10,643 nt of DNA from Clostridia bacterium (GCA_017395725.1 JAFQOB010000160.1:1-10643), one strand, 5' to 3'; counted from the first letter of the stretch, positions 1 to 6,474 are shown. The notes: generated by a model not told the origin, from the letters alone. Numbers and translations: made by a program.

Positions 1-452
1 ACTATATATGTATTAGCTTCGATAACTTTGCTAATTATTCTGGAGATAGTGTAAGTGATGATATATTAAAAGTATCCAGCATTAATTATTATAAGAATCG
101 AATCAATGTTAGCGACACATATTCACTTATTGCAAATGCTAAAAAAATATCTGTAAGCGAGGCGGAAACTTTGCTATATAATGGGTATGTTTTCGGAGGT
201 CATTCCTGCCCTTTATGCATGAAGGCTCAAGACAAAGTAATCTTTGAAGGTTACGACTTTGTTGATATTGAATATGTGTTTGGATATGATAATAAAACCG
301 GAAAACCAACGGTGGGAATACCTTTCTATGCTTTTTATAAAAATATCGGTACATCTGAAAATGGAAACACAATCTACGCAAAGACTTACGTAACCGCGAT
401 AGAAGTTAGTGGATATGAGTGGTATTTTGAAAGACAAAAAGACAACCACTAA
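1..452 (+). CDS. C-terminal part of an unrecognised protein, truncated by the window edge
   Basis: The reading frame is open from base 3 to the TAA at 450-452, giving 149 residues without a start, so the gene begins outside the window. The TTG at 171 is in frame but has no convincing ribosome binding site and coding sequence continues above it, so I do not take it as the start. The visible part has an N-terminal stretch rich in Asn, Ser and Tyr. It then has a compact domain with GHSCPLC (a CxxC pair), an aromatic-rich segment around VGIPFYAFYK, and a C-terminal TYAKTYV...GYEWYFERQK segment. No membrane segment is present in this part. The CxxC could bind metal or form a disulfide, but neither is shown. 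The style resembles the C-terminal domain of a secreted or lipoprotein hypothetical of Clostridia; I cannot assign a family or function. A repeat-filled gap with no gene follows. Confidence 0.75.
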   Translation, partial: YICISFDNFANYSGDSVSDDILKVSSINYYKNRINVSDTYSLIANAKKISVSEAETLLYNGYVFGGHSCPLCMKAQDKVIFEGYDFVDIEYVFGYDNKTGKPTVGIPFYAFYKNIGTSENGNTIYAKTYVTAIEVSGYEWYFERQKDNH

Positions 453-480
453 AAAACCATAAATATAACTTTTTTGGCTC

Positions 481-524
481 TCCTCATCCACCGCAAGCGG
501 TCCCCCTTCTCCGCTGGAGAAGGC
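481..524 (+). repeat. Family B palindromic repeat, single copy
   Basis: The segment starts with CCTCATCC, has a small hairpin (ACCGCAAGCGGT), and ends with CCTTCTCC...GGAGAAGG, a second hairpin. The same order of parts recurs in the larger inverted element at 4968-5206, so this is a dispersed repeat. It lies about 30 bases past the stop of the first gene and might act as its terminator, but no T-run follows. Confidence 0.6.
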
Positions 525-532
525 TTTATATA

Positions 533-583
533 GTTCGTACAAATCGGAGAAGCAAAGTTCTTTGCCTACTTTCTTCCTAAAAA
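533..583 (+). repeat. Family A repeat, copy A1 (degenerate)
   Basis: The shared parts are GTACAAA, a GAG-rich link, GTTCTTTGCC and TACTTTCTT. They match the copies at 644-725, 8184-8240, 8564-8626, 10001-10064 and 10112-10190. The second half of the terminal hairpin (AAGAAAGTAGG in other copies) is missing here and is replaced by the family E hairpin that follows. Confidence 0.5.
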
Positions 584-584
584 A

Positions 585-620
585 TGGCGGGAGCAAGCCC
601 CCGCCATACAAGATAGGGAT
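585..620 (+). repeat. Family E hairpin repeat, copy E1
   Basis: Stem TGGCGGG (585-591) pairs with CCCGCCA (600-606) around an AGCAAGCC loop, followed by TACAAGATAGGGAT. The half-element at 6337-6372 has the same loop and the same trailing ATAGGGAT. Two copies in different gaps support a dispersed repeat. Confidence 0.5.
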
Positions 621-643
621 AAAGTTTGCACAATTAATAAACA

Positions 644-725
644 TAGGCACAAACCGAGAGAGGCAAGTTCTTTGCCAAGCTTTCTGCGAAAGAAAGCGGG
701 CCTACTTTCTTTCAAGAAAGTAGGG
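644..725 (+). repeat. Family A repeat, copy A2 (long variant)
   Basis: This long variant contains GAGAGAGGCAAGTTCTTTGCC, a first hairpin (GCTTTCT...AGAAAGC, 680-697), then an 11-bp hairpin (701-711 with 714-724). Its reverse complement is nearly identical over about 45 bases to the copy at 10134-10178. It ends five bases before the pepD stop codon, so its hairpins could also stop pepD transcription, though there is no clear T-run on that strand. Confidence 0.6.
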
Positions 726-729
726 GAAA

Positions 730-2175
730 TTATATATTCTCTAACATATCAAGCATAATTGCATAGGCATCGGAAAGGGATTGGAGTTCAAGACGCTCGT
801 CGGGAGTATGGATATTTTGAACTGTAGCACCAATAGATACGCCGTCGAGATTACCACCCATAGCGGTTATAATAATACCACATTCAACGCCTGCGTGAAC
901 CGCCTCAAACACGGGAGTTCTGCCAGTTCTCTTTTCAAAACACTGGGCATAGAGGTCGCGCATATGGCTCTTCGGCATATATTCCCAACCGGGATAACGG
1001 TCATGGCGGTCTATTTTCGCCCCTGCGAGCTTAGCAATCATATCAAACTTCATAACTATCTCGTCAAGCTTAGACTCTACCGAAGAACGAGGCATAAGAT
1101 AAAGCTTAACCGTATTTCCCTCGGTAGTAACAACACCGAGATTAGACGAGGTCTCAACAAGTCCCTCAAGGGAACGGCTCATTTCGTACACTCCGTTAGG
1201 AATTATATTCATAGTACTTATAACTCTATAGGTATCCTTGAAACAGAAAGCCGTATCGGAAATGCCGTTTGCGTTATCCACGCGTACCGAGAATTTTTTG
1301 TCATTCTTTACAAGCTGTTTTCTTATGGTATCGGCAAGGCCTTTTATAGTTTCTTTCGCTTCCTTTTTGTCAAATACGCTTATAACAGCCTCACATTCAC
1401 GGGGAATAGCATTAACCTTGTTACCGCCGTTTATTGATATAAGGTTAAAAGGCATTTTTTCATAGAGACCGCCGAGAAGCTTTGCCATAAGGATATTCGC
1501 ATTCTGTTTACCCGAATTTATATCCGTACCTGAATGACCGCCGGCAAGACCTTTTACGGTTATTTTAATAGGCGAATTCTGATTCTTGTATGAATCAAGC
1601 TCGAAGCTTATATCGCATCTGACACCGCCGGCACAGCTAACTGTCGCGTGGTCAAGGTGTTCGCAGTCGAGGTTTATAAATGACTTGGCAGACAACTTTG
1701 AATAATCGAAGTTAATAGCTCCCACCATACTTGTTTCTTCCTGAACGGTAAAGAGACATTCAAGCGGTGGGTGTTTTGCGTCTTTGTCGGCAAGAACAGC
1801 CATCATCATAACGACTGCAATACCGTCGTCACCGCCGAGTGTTGTTCCCTCGGCATATAGCCAACCGTCTTTTTCGTATATTTTCAGCGGGTCAGTTTCA
1901 AAGTTGTGAACGACGTCGTTGTTTTTTTCACATACCATATCGGTATGTCCCTGTAAGAGCACTGCGGGTTTGTTTTCATAACCTGCAGAGGCATTTTTCT
2001 TTATAAGAACGTTATTAACGTCATCTCTATAATATTCAAGTCCGTTGTCCTCGGCAAATTTGCAAAGATAATCGGCAATTCCCTTTTCGTTACCCGAACC
2101 GTGCGGAATAGCGCAAATTTCTTCAAAATAACGGAAGAGGGCTTCCGGTGAATAGTTTGACAAAATATAATTCAT
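730..2175 (-). CDS. pepD: Aminoacyl-histidine dipeptidase (PepD, peptidase family M20)
   Basis: Cytosolic di-zinc dipeptidase expected to cleave Xaa-His dipeptides such as beta-Ala-His and other dipeptides, releasing amino acids. I place the start at the ATG at 2175 (481 residues, close to the roughly 485 of E. coli PepD). AAGGAG (2185-2190) lies 9 bases before it, and the 18 extra upstream residues are unlike the family and overlap the promoter. Metal and catalytic residues of M20 are visible: H77 and D79 in LLQGHTDMVCEKN, D116 in GTTLGGDDG, E146/E147 in FTVQEETSMVGA, D170 in INLDCEHLD, and H456 in QNIHTPDERL. The lid/dimerisation region carries GGHSGTDI. No signal peptide is seen. The gene is monocistronic, with its own promoter at 2220-2248 and repeat hairpins just past the stop. 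Identification is secure at the family level; substrate range is inferred. Confidence 0.95.
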   Translation of the reverse strand: MNYILSNYSPEALFRYFEEICAIPHGSGNEKGIADYLCKFAEDNGLEYYRDDVNNVLIKKNASAGYENKPAVLLQGHTDMVCEKNNDVVHNFETDPLKIYEKDGWLYAEGTTLGGDDGIAVVMMMAVLADKDAKHPPLECLFTVQEETSMVGAINFDYSKLSAKSFINLDCEHLDHATVSCAGGVRCDISFELDSYKNQNSPIKITVKGLAGGHSGTDINSGKQNANILMAKLLGGLYEKMPFNLISINGGNKVNAIPRECEAVISVFDKKEAKETIKGLADTIRKQLVKNDKKFSVRVDNANGISDTAFCFKDTYRVISTMNIIPNGVYEMSRSLEGLVETSSNLGVVTTEGNTVKLYLMPRSSVESKLDEIVMKFDMIAKLAGAKIDRHDRYPGWEYMPKSHMRDLYAQCFEKRTGRTPVFEAVHAGVECGIIITAMGGNLDGVSIGATVQNIHTPDERLELQSLSDAYAIMLDMLENI

Positions 2176-2219
2176 AAGACAAAACTCCTTAAAAAATAAC
2201 GTAACATTTTTGTATACAT

Positions 2220-2248
2220 ATTCTAACACAATGCAATAGATTCTTCAA
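2220..2248 (-). promoter_or_regulatory. Predicted sigma-A promoter of pepD
   Basis: On the minus strand, TTGAAG (2248-2243) and TAGAAT (2225-2220) are separated by 17 bases. The -10 matches 5 of 6 and the -35 matches 4 of 6 consensus bases. The predicted start near 2213 gives a leader of about 38 bases before the pepD ATG. Confidence 0.6.
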
Positions 2249-2304
2249 TAAGATTATGTAAAATAATAAATTTTAAAAAAGTAAATAAAAAAACGAAATA
2301 GTGC

Positions 2305-2333
2305 TTGACAATTGAGAATAGTTATGTTATAAT
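2305..2333 (+). promoter_or_regulatory. Consensus sigma-A promoter of the tRNA-Arg/tRNA-His unit
   Basis: A perfect TTGACA (2305-2310) and a perfect TATAAT (2328-2333) are separated by exactly 17 bases. Transcription should begin near 2340, about 28 bases before tRNA-Arg. A full-consensus promoter fits the high expression expected of stable RNA genes. Confidence 0.9.
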
Positions 2334-2367
2334 TCTGTGGTATCGAAATGAGGCGCAGAGAAGTTAA

Positions 2368-2444
<77 letters not shown>

Positions 2445-2450
2445 GAAGAC

Positions 2451-2485
2451 TTTATTGAGGTTTGCGAAATGCAAACCTCAATAAA
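2451..2485 (+). repeat. 15-bp perfect hairpin in the tRNA spacer
   Basis: TTTATTGAGGTTTGC (2451-2465) pairs perfectly with 2471-2485 around a GAAAT loop. No U-run follows, so it is not a typical terminator. In the transcript it sits seven bases past the CCA of tRNA-Arg and could protect or guide 3'-end processing. Role unproven. Confidence 0.7.
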
Positions 2486-2487
2486 AT

Positions 2488-2531
2488 ACTTCTTACTTAC
2501 TTCTTACTTACTTCTTACTTACTTCTTCCCT
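2488..2531 (+). repeat. Four tandem copies of an 11-base unit between the tRNAs
   Basis: ACTTCTTACTT occurs three times perfectly (2488-2498, 2499-2509, 2510-2520), followed by a degenerate fourth copy (2521-2531). A pyrimidine-rich ACCTCTTACTTATTACTT tract continues to about 2552. The tract is purine-poor and unlikely to be structured in RNA. Its copy number may vary by slippage. Confidence 0.85.
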
Positions 2532-2559
2532 ATTACCTCTTACTTATTACTTCAAATAT

Positions 2560-2637
2560 GGTGGGTGTAGCTCAGTTGGTTAGAGCGTCAGGTTGTGGCC
2601 CTGAAGGCCGTGGGTTCGAGTCCCATTACTCACCCCA
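2560..2637 (+). tRNA. tRNA-His, anticodon GUG
   Basis: Acceptor GTGGGTG (2561-2567) pairs with TACTCAC (2627-2633) with two G-T pairs. The extra G-1 at 2560 faces discriminator C at 2634, the identity signature of tRNA-His. Anticodon stem TCAGG/CCTGA encloses TTGTGGC, with anticodon GTG at 2595-2597. D arm GCTC/GAGC, T loop TTCGAGT, encoded CCA at 2635-2637. It is probably co-transcribed with tRNA-Arg, since no clear promoter lies in the spacer and the terminator follows. Confidence 0.95.
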
Positions 2638-2640
2638 GAG

Positions 2641-2670
2641 AAAAAAGCACCGAAATAGCAGTGCTTTTTT
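2641..2670 (+). terminator. Rho-independent terminator of the tRNA unit
   Basis: AAAAAAGCAC (2641-2650) and GTGCTTTTTT (2661-2670) form a 10-bp stem with a 10-base loop, and the stem ends in six T. It starts three bases after the tRNA-His CCA. The matching A-run makes it potentially bidirectional. Confidence 0.85.
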
Positions 2671-2672
2671 CA

Positions 2673-2842
2673 ATGAAATTCGCCTTACGGCGAGTGAAAT
2701 AGCTTCGCTATGAAATACGCTGTCGCGTATGAAATAGTTGCTTCGCAAATATTAAATTGCGAATTTTCATTTCACATTCGGTGGAACACCGAATATTTCA
2801 TAATCCGTTAGGATTATTTCATATTGCGTAGCAATATTTCAT
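2673..2842. repeat. Mirrored hairpin array D1 (ATGAAAT x4 then ATTTCAT x4)
   Basis: Heptamers ATGAAAT occur at 2673, 2694 (as GTGAAAT), 2710 and 2729. Reverse-complement ATTTCAT heptamers occur at 2769 (as ATTTCAC), 2795, 2816 and 2836. Between them are short palindromes of differing sequence, such as TCGCC/GGCGA, ACGC/GCGT, an 8-bp ATTCGGTG/CACCGAAT, AATCC/GGATT and ATTGC/GCAAT. The whole 170-base block is a large inverted repeat made of small hairpins. It begins two bases after the tRNA terminator stem and its last base overlaps the serA stop codon. A second array of the same design lies at 10382-10548. The hairpin nearest serA could help end serC-serA transcription. Confidence 0.85.
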
Positions 2843-3753
2843 TAATTCAAAACACACCATCTATTAATAATCCCCGCGATTTCCTCACCGATTCTGCTTT
2901 GCGCCTCGGCGGTTTGTCCGCCTATATGCGGAGTAACCGATACTCTCGGGTGACTGCATAAAGCCATATTAGCAGTAGGCTCATTTTCAAATACATCAAG
3001 TGCCGCACCCGCAATTTCCCCATTGTTTAATGCATTTAAAAGAGCATTTTCCGATACCACACCGCCTCTTGATGTATTTATAATAAATGCAGTAGGCTTC
3101 ATAAGCTCAAGCTCTGCTTTGTCGATTATCGGTCTGTTATCTGCCGGCATAGGAATATGCAAGGATACGTAATCGGATATTTTCAATAGCTTTTCTAACG
3201 GAAGATAGGTATAATTACCTATCTCCTTTTTTTCACCGCTCCGGCAGGTATAGACAACCTTTAACCCCAGAGCCTCGGCACGTTTTGCAACCTCTTGCGC
3301 TATTCTTCCCATACCGATAAGTCCAAGAGTCTTCCCGCTGATTTCACTACCCTCATACTGCTTTTTGTTCCATAGTCCTTGTCTCATTTCGGCGTTTGCT
3401 ATGCCGATAAAACGAGAAAGGGCGAAAATATGACCAATAGCAAGCTCGGCAACAGAGGCAGAGCTTGCATTGGGAGTATTGCGAACAGCAATGCCCTTGC
3501 TTTCGGCATAGTCAACATCAATATTGTCAACGCCGACACCGCCGCGAATAATAAGCTTTAGCTTTCCTGTAACAGCTTCGTCAATATGGCTTGCCCTTAT
3601 CTTTGTTTTTGAACGCACCACTACACAGTCATATTCTTTTAAAGCACTTCCGAGCTTATCGGATTCATAAAACTGCCCGACTACCTCGTGGCCATCTGCT
3701 CTCAGTTTTTCTATAGAAAAACTGTCGATTCCGTCTGTAACTAATATTCGCAT
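2842..3753 (-). CDS. serA: D-3-phosphoglycerate dehydrogenase, short form
   Basis: Cytosolic NAD-dependent enzyme oxidising 3-phosphoglycerate to 3-phosphohydroxypyruvate, the first step of serine synthesis. The 303 residues cover only the substrate- and nucleotide-binding domains of the D-2-hydroxyacid dehydrogenase family; the C-terminal ACT domain that gives serine feedback in longer SerA proteins is absent. The nucleotide loop is GLIGMGRIA (144-152), with Ala at the usual third Gly. The catalytic triad is R229 in NTSRGG, E258 in DVFENEP and H276 in TPHIGG. GGVGVDNID at 71-79 is also typical. The start at 3753 is supported by AGGAAG a few bases upstream, inside the 15-base gap after serC. 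Adjacency to serC favours this function over other hydroxyacid dehydrogenases. Array D1 touches its stop codon. Confidence 0.93.
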   Translation of the reverse strand: MRILVTDGIDSFSIEKLRADGHEVVGQFYESDKLGSALKEYDCVVVRSKTKIRASHIDEAVTGKLKLIIRGGVGVDNIDVDYAESKGIAVRNTPNASSASVAELAIGHIFALSRFIGIANAEMRQGLWNKKQYEGSEISGKTLGLIGMGRIAQEVAKRAEALGLKVVYTCRSGEKKEIGNYTYLPLEKLLKISDYVSLHIPMPADNRPIIDKAELELMKPTAFIINTSRGGVVSENALLNALNNGEIAGAALDVFENEPTANMALCSHPRVSVTPHIGGQTAEAQSRIGEEIAGIINRWCVLN

Positions 3754-3768
3754 AGTATTACTTCCTAT

Positions 3769-4851
3769 TTACTTGTGTTCTTCTTCAAAGTTTTTCAAGA
3801 AATCCACCAACGCCTCCACACCCTCTTTAGGCATAGCATTGTAAATGGAAGCGCGTAAACCGCCAACAGACTTGTGTCCCTTTAAGTTATCGTAACCCGC
3901 TTCCTTAGTAGCTTTGACGACTTCCCCGTCAAGCTCCTTTGAAGCAGTAACAAAGGGAACGTTCATAAGGCTTCTGTATTCCTTTTCTACCGTACCGCTA
4001 AACATATTTGAATTATCCAAAAAGTCATACAGAACCTTTGCTTTTTCGATATTACGCTTATTTATTTCTTCAAGACCGCCGATGCTTTTTAGATACTTAA
4101 ACACCTTACCGCAGCAGTATATAGCCCAACAGTTAGGAGTATTGTACATAGAACCCGCGTCAGCGTGTGTCTTATACTGCATATATATGGGAAGACTGTC
4201 TAAGTCATCGCGTATTAAATCCTCGCGAATGATAACAACTACCATCCCCGCAGGACCAACGTTTTTCTGTACACCGGCATAAATCATACCGTAATCAGAA
4301 ACGTTGCAAGGCTTTGAAAGGAACATAGACGACTGGTCGGATACAAGTATTTTACCCTTAGTGTTTGGCAAAGTCTGCCACGTTGTGCCGTGAATGGTTT
4401 CGTTTTCGCATATATAAACGTAATCGATATCGTCGGCAATATCCAAATCCGAGCAATCGGGGATATAGGTGTAATTCTTATCTTTTGAAGAAACAACCGT
4501 AACTTCTCCCACTTTTTTGGCTTCGTCAGCCGCTTTTTTTGACCAAGCCCCCGTTTCGATATACAGGGCCTTTCCGTTCTTCATAAGATTCATAGGAATC
4601 ATAGAAAACTGCAAGGTTGCCCCCCCTTGAATAAACAGAACCTTGTAGTTATCGGGGATTCCCATAAGCTCTCGCAAGTCCTTCTCTGCCTCGTCAAATA
4701 TCTGCTGAAACTCAGGACTTCTGTGAGACATTTCCATAACGCACATACCGCTTCCGCGATAGTTCAGCATTTCATCTCTTATTTCTTCAAGTACTGCCTC
4801 GGGCATCATAGCGGGACCGGCTGAAAAATTAAAAGTACGACCGTAATTCAT
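3769..4851 (-). CDS. serC: Phosphoserine aminotransferase
   Basis: PLP-dependent class V aminotransferase (fold type I) that converts 3-phosphohydroxypyruvate and glutamate to O-phosphoserine and 2-oxoglutarate; related enzymes also act in pyridoxal phosphate synthesis. The 360 residues match the usual full length. The N-terminal NFSAGPAMMPEAVLEE and MSHRSPEF motifs are diagnostic. GGATLQF lies near residues 76-82, and D172 in SDQSSMF is the expected PLP-pyridine contact. K196 in YAGVQKNVGPAG is the Schiff-base lysine, and the C-terminal GHKSVGGLRASIYNAM segment is typical. The ATG at 4851 follows AGAGG on the minus strand. It is the first gene of a serC-serA operon with a 15-base gap. A phosphoserine phosphatase gene is not in the window. 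Confidence 0.97.
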   Translation of the reverse strand: MNYGRTFNFSAGPAMMPEAVLEEIRDEMLNYRGSGMCVMEMSHRSPEFQQIFDEAEKDLRELMGIPDNYKVLFIQGGATLQFSMIPMNLMKNGKALYIETGAWSKKAADEAKKVGEVTVVSSKDKNYTYIPDCSDLDIADDIDYVYICENETIHGTTWQTLPNTKGKILVSDQSSMFLSKPCNVSDYGMIYAGVQKNVGPAGMVVVIIREDLIRDDLDSLPIYMQYKTHADAGSMYNTPNCWAIYCCGKVFKYLKSIGGLEEINKRNIEKAKVLYDFLDNSNMFSGTVEKEYRSLMNVPFVTASKELDGEVVKATKEAGYDNLKGHKSVGGLRASIYNAMPKEGVEALVDFLKNFEEEHK

Positions 4852-4888
4852 AATATTTACCTCTCTTTTTTATAAAACGGAACCAAGC

Positions 4889-4917
4889 CTTTAACTTAGT
4901 CCTTTTTTTACTGACAA
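4889..4917 (-). promoter_or_regulatory. Possible weak promoter of serC-serA
   Basis: On the minus strand, TTGTCA (4917-4912, 5 of 6 consensus) lies 17 bases before TTAAAG (4894-4889), a poor -10. This is the best pair I see close to serC. A regulator-dependent promoter would fit a weak -10, but the assignment is uncertain. Confidence 0.3.
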
Positions 4918-4967
4918 AAACTAATTAAAAACTGCGTATTTTAAAATAAAAAAATAATTATAAGAAA

Positions 4968-5206
4968 CGACCTCATCCGTCGCACCGCATAAAGAACAAT
5001 AAACAATAAAAATCACTTGCGGTACGACACCTTCTCCCACCGGAGAAGGTACAATGTAAAAGCTTAATTCTCAAACTATATTGTTTTTTACAACTACCAT
5101 TTATTAAGCCTGTACAGACAAAGACCTTCTCCGGCGGGAGAAGGTGTCGAGGCAGTGTACAAACTTTACTTATTATATTACCTTGCTGCCGAGACGGATG
5201 AGGTCG
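4968..5206. repeat. 239-base nested inverted-repeat element (family B), MITE-like
   Basis: The outer ends are a perfect 14-bp inverted pair, CGACCTCATCCGTC (4968-4981) and its complement at 5193-5206. Inside, 5025-5050 and 5124-5149 form a second inverted pair matching at 25 of 26 bases. Each inner arm is itself a CCTTCTCC/GGAGAAGG hairpin. The core between them is AT-rich and has no gene. The element fills almost half of the 545-base gap between divergent serC and the LysR gene. A single half-copy relative is at 481-524. It resembles a miniature inverted-repeat transposable element, but no transposase or clear target duplication is visible. The remaining sequence at 5207-5335 holds nothing I can assign. 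Confidence 0.75.
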
Positions 5207-5335
5207 TCTACTCTACTTTATTTATTTGACTCGATTCACTCTGTTGTATTATCAACAAGAATACTCTCCGCTTTGTTACAATAAAGCTATTCTATACCCC
5301 CTTAACAAAAATGTAAAGAATTTGCTGAAATGCAC

Positions 5336-5364
5336 TTGCTAAACTTTTAAAAGTTTGGTAAAAT
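5336..5364 (+). promoter_or_regulatory. Predicted promoter of the LysR-type regulator
   Basis: TTGCTA (5336-5341, 4 of 6) and TAAAAT (5359-5364, 5 of 6) are 17 bases apart, ending 32 bases before the ATG at 5397. The spacer contains the palindrome at 5341-5356. Confidence 0.55.
5341..5356. promoter_or_regulatory. Palindromic putative operator inside the LysR promoter
   Basis: AAACTTTTAAAAGTTT is a perfect 16-bp palindrome lying between the -35 and -10. An imperfect dyad extends to 5336-5361. A dimeric regulator bound here would block RNA polymerase, so negative autoregulation is a reasonable inference. AT-rich palindromes can also arise by chance. Confidence 0.4.
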
Positions 5365-5396
5365 AAAGAAAATCATTATTTGAAGAGGGTTATACT

Positions 5397-6245
5397 ATGG
5401 AATTATTACAGCTCCAATATTTTTTTGAAAGTGCCAAAACTGAAAATTTTGCAAAGACTGCAGAAAAGCACTACGTACCGACATCATCTGTATCGGGCTC
5501 GGTACGCAGACTTGAAAAGGAGCTTGGCTGTCAGTTGTTCGACCGTTCGGGCAACAGTATTACGCTAAATAAAAACGGTAAAAGGCTGTTTTCTGCTCTG
5601 CAAGTAGCCTTTGAAGAAATAGACAGTGCGGTTAAGGATTTGACTAACTTAAAAGATGACCGCGAGATAAATCTGCTTGTACGCGCTATGCGAGGGAAGA
5701 TAACCGACTATATTATTGAATATAACAAACTAAAGCCCCACGTTCAGTTTCAAATTAACTTTGACAACGCCGAGCAGAATTTTGAAAAGTATGATATTAT
5801 TATAGATGAACGTTCGGACCTCTACCCTACACGTGAACGGACCGAGCTTTGCCACATGCGAATGAAACTTGTTGTTTCAAGAGAAAGCCTTCTCGCTCGA
5901 AAGAAATTGACTATGAAGCAGCTGTCTTCTCAGCAATTTATAACATTGGGCGAACAGAGCAATATGCATAAGATACTTATAGATGCCTGTAAAAAGGCGG
6001 GATTTTCTCCCAACGTGTCTATCCGCAGTAACGATATGAAATATTACGAAAAGCTCGTTGATTCGGGCATTGCTATAGGTGTTGAAAGGGATAATGCAAA
6101 GAATTTGCAAACACGTAACATTGCATATTTAGACGTTTCCGACTTTGCCGAGGAATCGGTTGTTTTCGCATATTACAAAAGAGAATCCGCATACGGCAAC
6201 GTTGAGCAGTTTCTGCAATTTTTAAAAAACAAAGATTTCAGATAA
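5397..6245 (+). CDS. LysR-type transcriptional regulator
   Basis: Cytosolic DNA-binding regulator of 282 residues, slightly shorter than the usual 290-310. The N-terminal winged helix-turn-helix spans about residues 1-62. It has the typical LQYFFESAKTENFAKTAEKH helix pair, SSVSGSVRRLEKELGCQLFDR recognition helix and LNKNGKRLF wing. The region from about residue 90 to the end fits a two-lobed periplasmic-binding-protein-like effector domain, which is poorly conserved here, so the ligand cannot be named. GAAGAGGG (5382-5389) is the ribosome binding site for the ATG at 5397. The gene is divergent from serC, a common arrangement for a LysR protein and its target, but the long gap and intervening repeat weaken that link. 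A terminator follows at 6289-6317. Confidence 0.93.
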   Translation: MELLQLQYFFESAKTENFAKTAEKHYVPTSSVSGSVRRLEKELGCQLFDRSGNSITLNKNGKRLFSALQVAFEEIDSAVKDLTNLKDDREINLLVRAMRGKITDYIIEYNKLKPHVQFQINFDNAEQNFEKYDIIIDERSDLYPTRERTELCHMRMKLVVSRESLLARKKLTMKQLSSQQFITLGEQSNMHKILIDACKKAGFSPNVSIRSNDMKYYEKLVDSGIAIGVERDNAKNLQTRNIAYLDVSDFAEESVVFAYYKRESAYGNVEQFLQFLKNKDFR

Positions 6246-6282
6246 ATTTTAAATTAAATAAAAAAGACAAGCAGTCGCATTG

Positions 6283-6372
6283 TTGTAGGGCGGGGGTTTA
6301 TCTCCCGCCGCTTTTTTAGTTATTGTTTTTTCATTAACGGCGGCAGCAAGCCACCGCCCTACGATATAGGGA
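6283..6372. repeat. Family E inverted-repeat element, copy E2
   Basis: GTAGGGCGG at the left (6285-6293) is complementary to CCGCCCTAC at the right (6354-6362). Each side is also a local hairpin: GGCGGGGG...CTCCCGCC on the left, and GGCGG-CAGCAAG-CCACCGCC on the right. The right half, including the trailing ATAGGGAT, resembles 585-620. It is a small mobile-looking palindromic unit between the regulator and scfA. Confidence 0.6.
6289..6317 (+). terminator. Rho-independent terminator after the LysR gene
   Basis: GGCGGG (6289-6294), extended by G-T and G-C pairs, pairs with CCCGCC (6304-6309) around TTTAT. A T6 run lies at 6312-6317. It starts 43 bases after the LysR stop and insulates scfA. 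It is the left arm of repeat E2, so the repeat appears to supply the terminator. Confidence 0.65.
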
Positions 6373-6446
6373 TATTGTTTGTATAGATTTGGTTATTTAG
6401 CAGTATAGTTTTTTGTTTTATTGACGGATAATGTTTATATTTCTTA

Positions 6447-6474
6447 TTGACTTTCAGGAAAAAAGTGTTATAAT
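6447..6474 (+). promoter_or_regulatory. Predicted sigma-A promoter of scfA-scfB
   Basis: TTGACT (6447-6452, 5 of 6) and a perfect TATAAT (6469-6474) are separated by 16 bases. The predicted start near 6481 gives a leader of about 36 bases ending in the strong ribosome binding site GGAGG (6503-6507). Confidence 0.75.

Noticed and set aside
213..650. Minus-strand open reading frame of 145 codons
   Set aside because: It is antisense to the frame that is open from the window edge to 452 and continues through repeats B, A and E, so it is a shadow.
781..1437. Plus-strand open reading frame of 218 codons inside pepD
   Set aside because: It is antisense to strongly supported pepD, which carries all M20 catalytic motifs.
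2462..2713. Open reading frame of 83 codons on the plus strand
   Set aside because: It runs through tRNA-His and the terminator. Its VAQLVRASGCGPEGRGFESH segment is the known translation artefact of a tRNA gene.
2673..2842. Possible CRISPR array
   Set aside because: The constant unit is only 7 bases, its orientation flips in the middle, the spacers are palindromes of 9-33 bases, and no cas genes are present.
4879..4909. Possible plus-strand terminator (GGAACCAAG...CTTAGTCC followed by T7)
   Set aside because: The stem needs a bulge and a mismatch, and no plus-strand gene ends upstream of it. It lies in the serC promoter region.
4852..5396. Riboswitch or T-box leader upstream of serC or the regulator
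   Set aside because: Neither leader shows a conserved aptamer or T-box core. The structure present is explained by the inverted-repeat element.
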